Source of the DNA: Actinomadura terrae
GTDB lineage: Bacteria > Actinomycetota > Actinomycetes > Streptosporangiales > Streptosporangiaceae
NCBI RefSeq assembly: GCF_022751215.1
Contig: NZ_JAICDG010000009.1
Location: forward strand, 84,815-148,814
DNA: 64,000 bases
Reading direction: 5' to 3'
In this document: positions 60,804 to 64,000 of the stretch, in pieces
Layout of the letters: each line of letters starts with the position of its first letter
How positions within the stretch are numbered: the first letter of the stretch is position 1
The notes under the pieces: generated by a model
What the model was told of the DNA's origin: nothing
Databases searched by the model: none
The model's input: only the letters and a program-made list of their open reading frames with translations
Program-made: the position numbers and the translations under genes

Positions 60804-61745
60804 ATGGACGACACCACGACCACGATCACCCCGCTCGGCGGAGACGTCTACGAGATCGACACGCGCATGGCGGGCCACAGCGGCATCACCGCCGGATACC
60901 TGATCCTGTCCGACCGGCCCTGCCTCGTGGAACCGGGCACGGCCGGGTCGGCGCCGGTCGTCCGCCGCGCCCTGTCGGACCTCGGCGTCGGCCCCGCCGA
61001 CCTCGCCACCGTCGTCGTCACGCACATCCACCTCGACCACGCGGGCGGCGTCGGCGACATCGCCGAGACCTACCCGGGCGCCGAGGTCGTCGTCCACGAG
61101 AAGGGCGCGCGGCACCTCGCGTCCCCGGAACGCCTGATGCGCAGCGCCCGCATGATCTACGGGAACAGTCTCGAAACGCTGTTCGGCGAGCTGAAACCCA
61201 CCGACGCCGCGCGGATCCGCGCCGTCGAGGACACCGGTGTGATCGACCTCGGCGGTGGACGGCGGCTGGACTCCCACTACTCCCCCGGCCACGCCAAGCA
61301 CCATGTCGGCCTGATCGACTCCGCCACCGGCGACCTGTACGTGGGCGACGCGGCGGGCGTCTACATCCCCGAGACGGCGGACGTCCGCCCCGCCACCCCG
61401 CCGCCCGACTTCGACCTCGACACGGCCCTGGCCTCGCTCGACCGGTTCCGCGCGCTCGGCCCGCAGCGGCTGCTGTTCGCGCACTACGGGCCGGTCGCGG
61501 AGGTGGACGCCACGCTGGAACGGTCCGCCGAGGAGCTGCGGATCTGGGTGGACGCCGTCCGGGACGCACGGGAGCGGGACCTCGACCTCGACCACGCCGT
61601 CGCGATGGCCGTCGACCGGACCAGGCACCGCTACGCCTTCGCCCGCGAGGACGCCGACCCGGAACTCGCCGCCCGAGCCGAGCTCATCAGCAGCACCGAG
61701 ACCAACGTCGCCGGAATCATGCACGCCCTCGACCGCCACGCGTGA
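60804..61745 (+). CDS. MBL-fold metallo-hydrolase
   Basis: A 313-residue metallo-beta-lactamase-fold protein: GYLILSDRPCLVEPGTAGSA, VVVTHIHLDHAGGVGDIAE (metal motif), LDSHYSPGHAKHHVGLIDSA and LYVGDAAGVYIPE, with a C-terminal helical domain (LERSAEELRIWVDAVRDARE). GATGAT ends six bases before the ATG, suggesting a leaderless message. Substrate unknown. Confidence 0.9.
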   Translation: MDDTTTTITPLGGDVYEIDTRMAGHSGITAGYLILSDRPCLVEPGTAGSAPVVRRALSDLGVGPADLATVVVTHIHLDHAGGVGDIAETYPGAEVVVHEKGARHLASPERLMRSARMIYGNSLETLFGELKPTDAARIRAVEDTGVIDLGGGRRLDSHYSPGHAKHHVGLIDSATGDLYVGDAAGVYIPETADVRPATPPPDFDLDTALASLDRFRALGPQRLLFAHYGPVAEVDATLERSAEELRIWVDAVRDARERDLDLDHAVAMAVDRTRHRYAFAREDADPELAARAELISSTETNVAGIMHALDRHA

Positions 61746-61778
61746 GCGCGCGCTCCGCCTGCCAAGGCCCTGTGCCCG

Positions 61779-63782
61779 TCAGGACTCGGTGGGCGGCCTC
61801 TCCGCGTCGTCCGCGTGGTCGGGCTCCAGGAAGACCGCCGGCGCCTCCGGCACGTCCTCCTCGCCCGGGACGTCGAGGATCTCGGGATCGGCGGGCTTGA
61901 ACTCGATCGCCGTGGCCGCGACCACCTCGATCTCACCCTCGGGCTTCGCGGCTTCGGCAGGCTCGGACGCCTCCGCCGCGGTGTCGGGCGTGTCGGGCGC
62001 CTCGGTCACGGCGTCCTCGTCCTCGGACATCTCCGCGACCTCGGGCTCGCCCAGCTCCGGCACGCCGTCCTGGACGCCCTCCGTGGCCTCCGCCGCCTCG
62101 TCGGCTTCGTCCTCGTCCTCGGTGTCGAGGATGTGGAGACCCTCCAGCTCCGCGTACCGCTCGGCCGCGTCGGTCTCGCCGTCCCGGTCGGCCGCCGCGG
62201 ACCGCGCGAACCAGTCGGACGCCTCGTCCTCGCGTCCGGCCTCCACCAGCGCGTCGGCATAGGCGTAGAACAGCCGCGCCGACCACGGCCGCAGCCTCCG
62301 GTCGCGAAGCTCGGGGATCTGCAACGTCACCACGGCCGCGTCGTACTGGCCGAGGTCACGCCGCACGCCCGACTCCACGATGCGCAGCTCCACCCGGCCC
62401 ATCGCGTCCAGGCGCGCCGCCTCAGGGGCCTTCACCAGCTCCAGCGCGCGTTCAGGACGGCCGAGACCGCGCTCGCAGTCGGCCATCACCGGCAGGTAGG
62501 ACTCGTCGCCCGCGCTGAGCCGGCGCGCGGCCCGCAGCTCGGCGAGCGCCTCGCCCCACTCCTCGGCGCGGTACGCGGCGAGTCCCGCCGCCTCCCGGAC
62601 GATCCCGACCCGCGACGCGAGCCGCCGGGCCGCCCGTGCATGCTTGTACGCCTTCTCCGGCTCTTCCTCGGACAGCTGACCCGCCATCACCAGGTGCCGT
62701 GCGACCTTGGTGGCCAGATCCTTCGGGAGCGTGCGCAGCTCGAGACGGGCATCCGCGTCGAGCTCCTCGCCCGTCACCTCGTCCGGCAGCAGCGGATCGT
62801 CATGCTTGGGCGCCGGACGCTCGCGCTCCTCCGACCGCACCCGATCACGCGGCGGCCCGTAGGACCGTCCGCCCTCCTGCGGACGCTGACCGCCCCGCCC
62901 CTTGAACGACCCGCCGCCCGGACGGCCCTTACCGTCGAACTTGCGACCGCCTGGACGGCCTTCACGCTTCTCGTCGAACTTGCGGCCTCCCGGACGGCGA
63001 TCCTCACGTCCCTGGAAACGCCGCTCCCCCTGGCCGCCCTCGCGCCGAGGCCCACCGAACCGGTCGTCCCGCCGCTGCCCGCCGCCCTGACCGCCACGTG
63101 GCGCGCCTGGACGTCCGTCACGCCGCTGCCCGCCCTGCGCGGACCGGGGCCCACCGAAGCGGCCCTCACGCTTCTCACCGCCACCGCTGCCGCCCTGCCC
63201 TGGACGCGAGCCGCCTGGACGCTCGTCCCTGCGCCCGCCGCCCTGGCCACCGGGGCGTCCATCACGCCGCGGACCGCCTTGACCACCCCGGAACCCACCG
63301 GGGCGCCCACCACCTTGACCACCACGCGGACCACCGGGACGGTCATCTCGGCGCTCGCCGCCACCCTGCGCACCGCGCGGGCCGCCGTAACGCCCTTCGC
63401 GACGCTCACCGGACTGGCCGCCACCACGCGGACCACCGAAACGCTTCTCACGACGATCGTCGGAACGCCCCCCGGGAGCATCGCTCCTACGGTCGTCCGA
63501 CCGCTTGAACGGACGGTCCGAGCGGCGGTCGTCCCGCTGCCCGCGCGCGTCACGGTCCTTCCAGCCCCCGCCGGCGGGACGGCCACGGCCCCCCTGAGGC
63601 GCACCACCACGCGGCGCGGCCCCACGAGGCCCGCCGCTCTTACGCGGCGCCCCAGATCCCCTGGGACCACCACGAGCGTTCCCGTCACGACGGACAGGCG
63701 GCTTCCGCCCCCCGTTATCCCGCCGCCGCTCGCGGTTGTCGTCGCTGCGGCCGTCCTCTTCCGCGCTCATCACGTCCGTCAC
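61779..63782 (-). CDS. RGG-rich protein with TPR-like middle and acidic tail
   Basis: A 667-residue protein in three parts. Residues about 1-325 are Arg/Gly-rich with dozens of RGG/FGGPRGG-type boxes (GGPRGGQGGG, RFGGPRSAQG, RRDGRPGG). About 335-550 is a helical, TPR-like domain (PKDLATKVARHLVMAGQLSE; AAGLAAYRAEEWGEALAELR; LYAYADALVEAGREDEASDW-type). About 560-667 is strongly acidic (DTEDEDEADEAAEATEGVQD). The RGG segment suggests RNA or ribosome contact, which its place directly behind a 5S rRNA gene makes attractive; that is inference. Start ATG 63782 or 63770. Confidence 0.85.
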   Translation of the reverse strand: MTDVMSAEEDGRSDDNRERRRDNGGRKPPVRRDGNARGGPRGSGAPRKSGGPRGAAPRGGAPQGGRGRPAGGGWKDRDARGQRDDRRSDRPFKRSDDRRSDAPGGRSDDRREKRFGGPRGGGQSGERREGRYGGPRGAQGGGERRDDRPGGPRGGQGGGRPGGFRGGQGGPRRDGRPGGQGGGRRDERPGGSRPGQGGSGGGEKREGRFGGPRSAQGGQRRDGRPGAPRGGQGGGQRRDDRFGGPRREGGQGERRFQGREDRRPGGRKFDEKREGRPGGRKFDGKGRPGGGSFKGRGGQRPQEGGRSYGPPRDRVRSEERERPAPKHDDPLLPDEVTGEELDADARLELRTLPKDLATKVARHLVMAGQLSEEEPEKAYKHARAARRLASRVGIVREAAGLAAYRAEEWGEALAELRAARRLSAGDESYLPVMADCERGLGRPERALELVKAPEAARLDAMGRVELRIVESGVRRDLGQYDAAVVTLQIPELRDRRLRPWSARLFYAYADALVEAGREDEASDWFARSAAADRDGETDAAERYAELEGLHILDTEDEDEADEAAEATEGVQDGVPELGEPEVAEMSEDEDAVTEAPDTPDTAAEASEPAEAAKPEGEIEVVAATAIEFKPADPEILDVPGEEDVPEAPAVFLEPDHADDAERPPTES

Positions 63783-63840
63783 TGTTCTTGAAGGTGGTTC
63801 GTGGACACTTGCAGCCTACTTCGGCAGGTCCAACACATGC

Positions 63841-63877
63841 GTCGAGGGCCGCCCCGCGAATCGGTGCGACCCTCGAC
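63841..63877 (-). terminator. Hairpin downstream of 5S rRNA
   Basis: GTCGAGGG and CCCTCGAC form a perfect eight-base stem closing a 37-bp element, ten bases after the 5S 3' end. A weak T-rich stretch (GTGTTGG) follows. It is probably the rrn terminator or a processing stem. Confidence 0.7.
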
Positions 63878-63886
63878 CAATATGAG

Positions 63887-64000
63887 TCCGGCGGCGTCCT
63901 ACTCTCCCACACAGTCTCCCATGCAGTACCATCGGCGCTGAGAGGCTTAACTTCCGGGTTCGGGATGGGACCGGGTGTTTCCCCCTCGCCAAAACCACCG
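63887..64000 (-). rRNA. rrf: 5S ribosomal RNA (5' end just beyond the window)
   Basis: The reverse complement of the last 114 bases reads as an actinobacterial 5S rRNA: CGGTGGTTTTGGCGAGGGGG at the edge, CCATCCCGAACCCGGAAGTT, the GCGCCGATGGTACTGC loop and GGGAGAGTAGGACGCCGCCG at the 3' end, pairing with the beginning to form helix I. The expected length is about 117, so only a few 5' bases are missing. The 23S gene should lie to the right. Confidence 0.95.

Overview
The window is 64 kb of very GC-rich actinobacterial chromosome. WhiA, RbpA, MctB, SteA, mycothiol-linked enzymes (a mycothiol-dependent formaldehyde dehydrogenase and an MDMPI-family protein), leaderless-looking starts and many GTG/TTG starts point to a filamentous actinomycete. 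The gene order and style suggest a Thermomonosporaceae/Streptosporangiales relative such as Actinomadura; that placement is inference. No phage, insertion sequence, CRISPR array or tRNA was seen. A 5S rRNA gene is cut by the right edge.

Layout. 0-9.2 kb: accessory metabolism and regulators (MarR, ICL/PEPM-family lyase, GNAT, CMD, methyltransferase), glyA behind a ZTP riboswitch, and an Lrp/EamA pair. 9.3-27 kb: the conserved actinobacterial block rbpA-secG-tpiA-pgk-gap / whiA-yvcK-rapZ-uvrC / Rieske / uvrA, all on the minus strand. It is interrupted between whiA and gap by a heparinase II/III-family lipoprotein and an ECF sigma factor with a membrane partner. 27-44 kb: a TetR-controlled SnoaL-like gene, a Crp regulator, a 1319-residue Crp-HTH-NB-ARC-TPR protein with a possible small leader gene, metallo-beta-lactamase-fold proteins, the mscR formaldehyde detoxification pair, an HxlR/MFS pair and a two-domain acyl-CoA dehydrogenase. 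44-58 kb: terC behind a probable Mn riboswitch, then a long minus-strand envelope and housekeeping run (murJ with a glycosyltransferase, an MraY-like protein, mctB, steA, recN, nadK, tlyA), followed by GDPD, HAD and TPR genes. 59-64 kb: DUF1015, Nudix and MBL genes, an RGG-rich protein, then 5S rRNA.

The most unusual signal is a set of at least 17 short tandem arrays. Units are 15-24 bp, and each array has its own unit sequence and length. Many begin exactly at, or include, the stop codon of a gene (methyltransferase, EamA, gap, MDMPI-family, MBL, murJ, recN, CMD, sigma factor/partner junction). Where the array is translated, as a C-terminal tail, an N-terminal extension or an internal insert, every unit is a multiple of three (15, 18 or 24 bp). 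Where it is untranslated, units of 16, 17, 19 and 22 bp occur. This looks like a repeated genomic process acting mostly at gene ends and filtered by reading frame.

Regulation visible in the sequence includes a ZTP riboswitch (glyA), a yybP-ykoY-type riboswitch whose P1 competes with an RBS-sequestering hairpin (terC), paired operators for TetR and HxlR regulators, a good intrinsic terminator after rbpA, and many 4-bp stop/start overlaps that couple translation.
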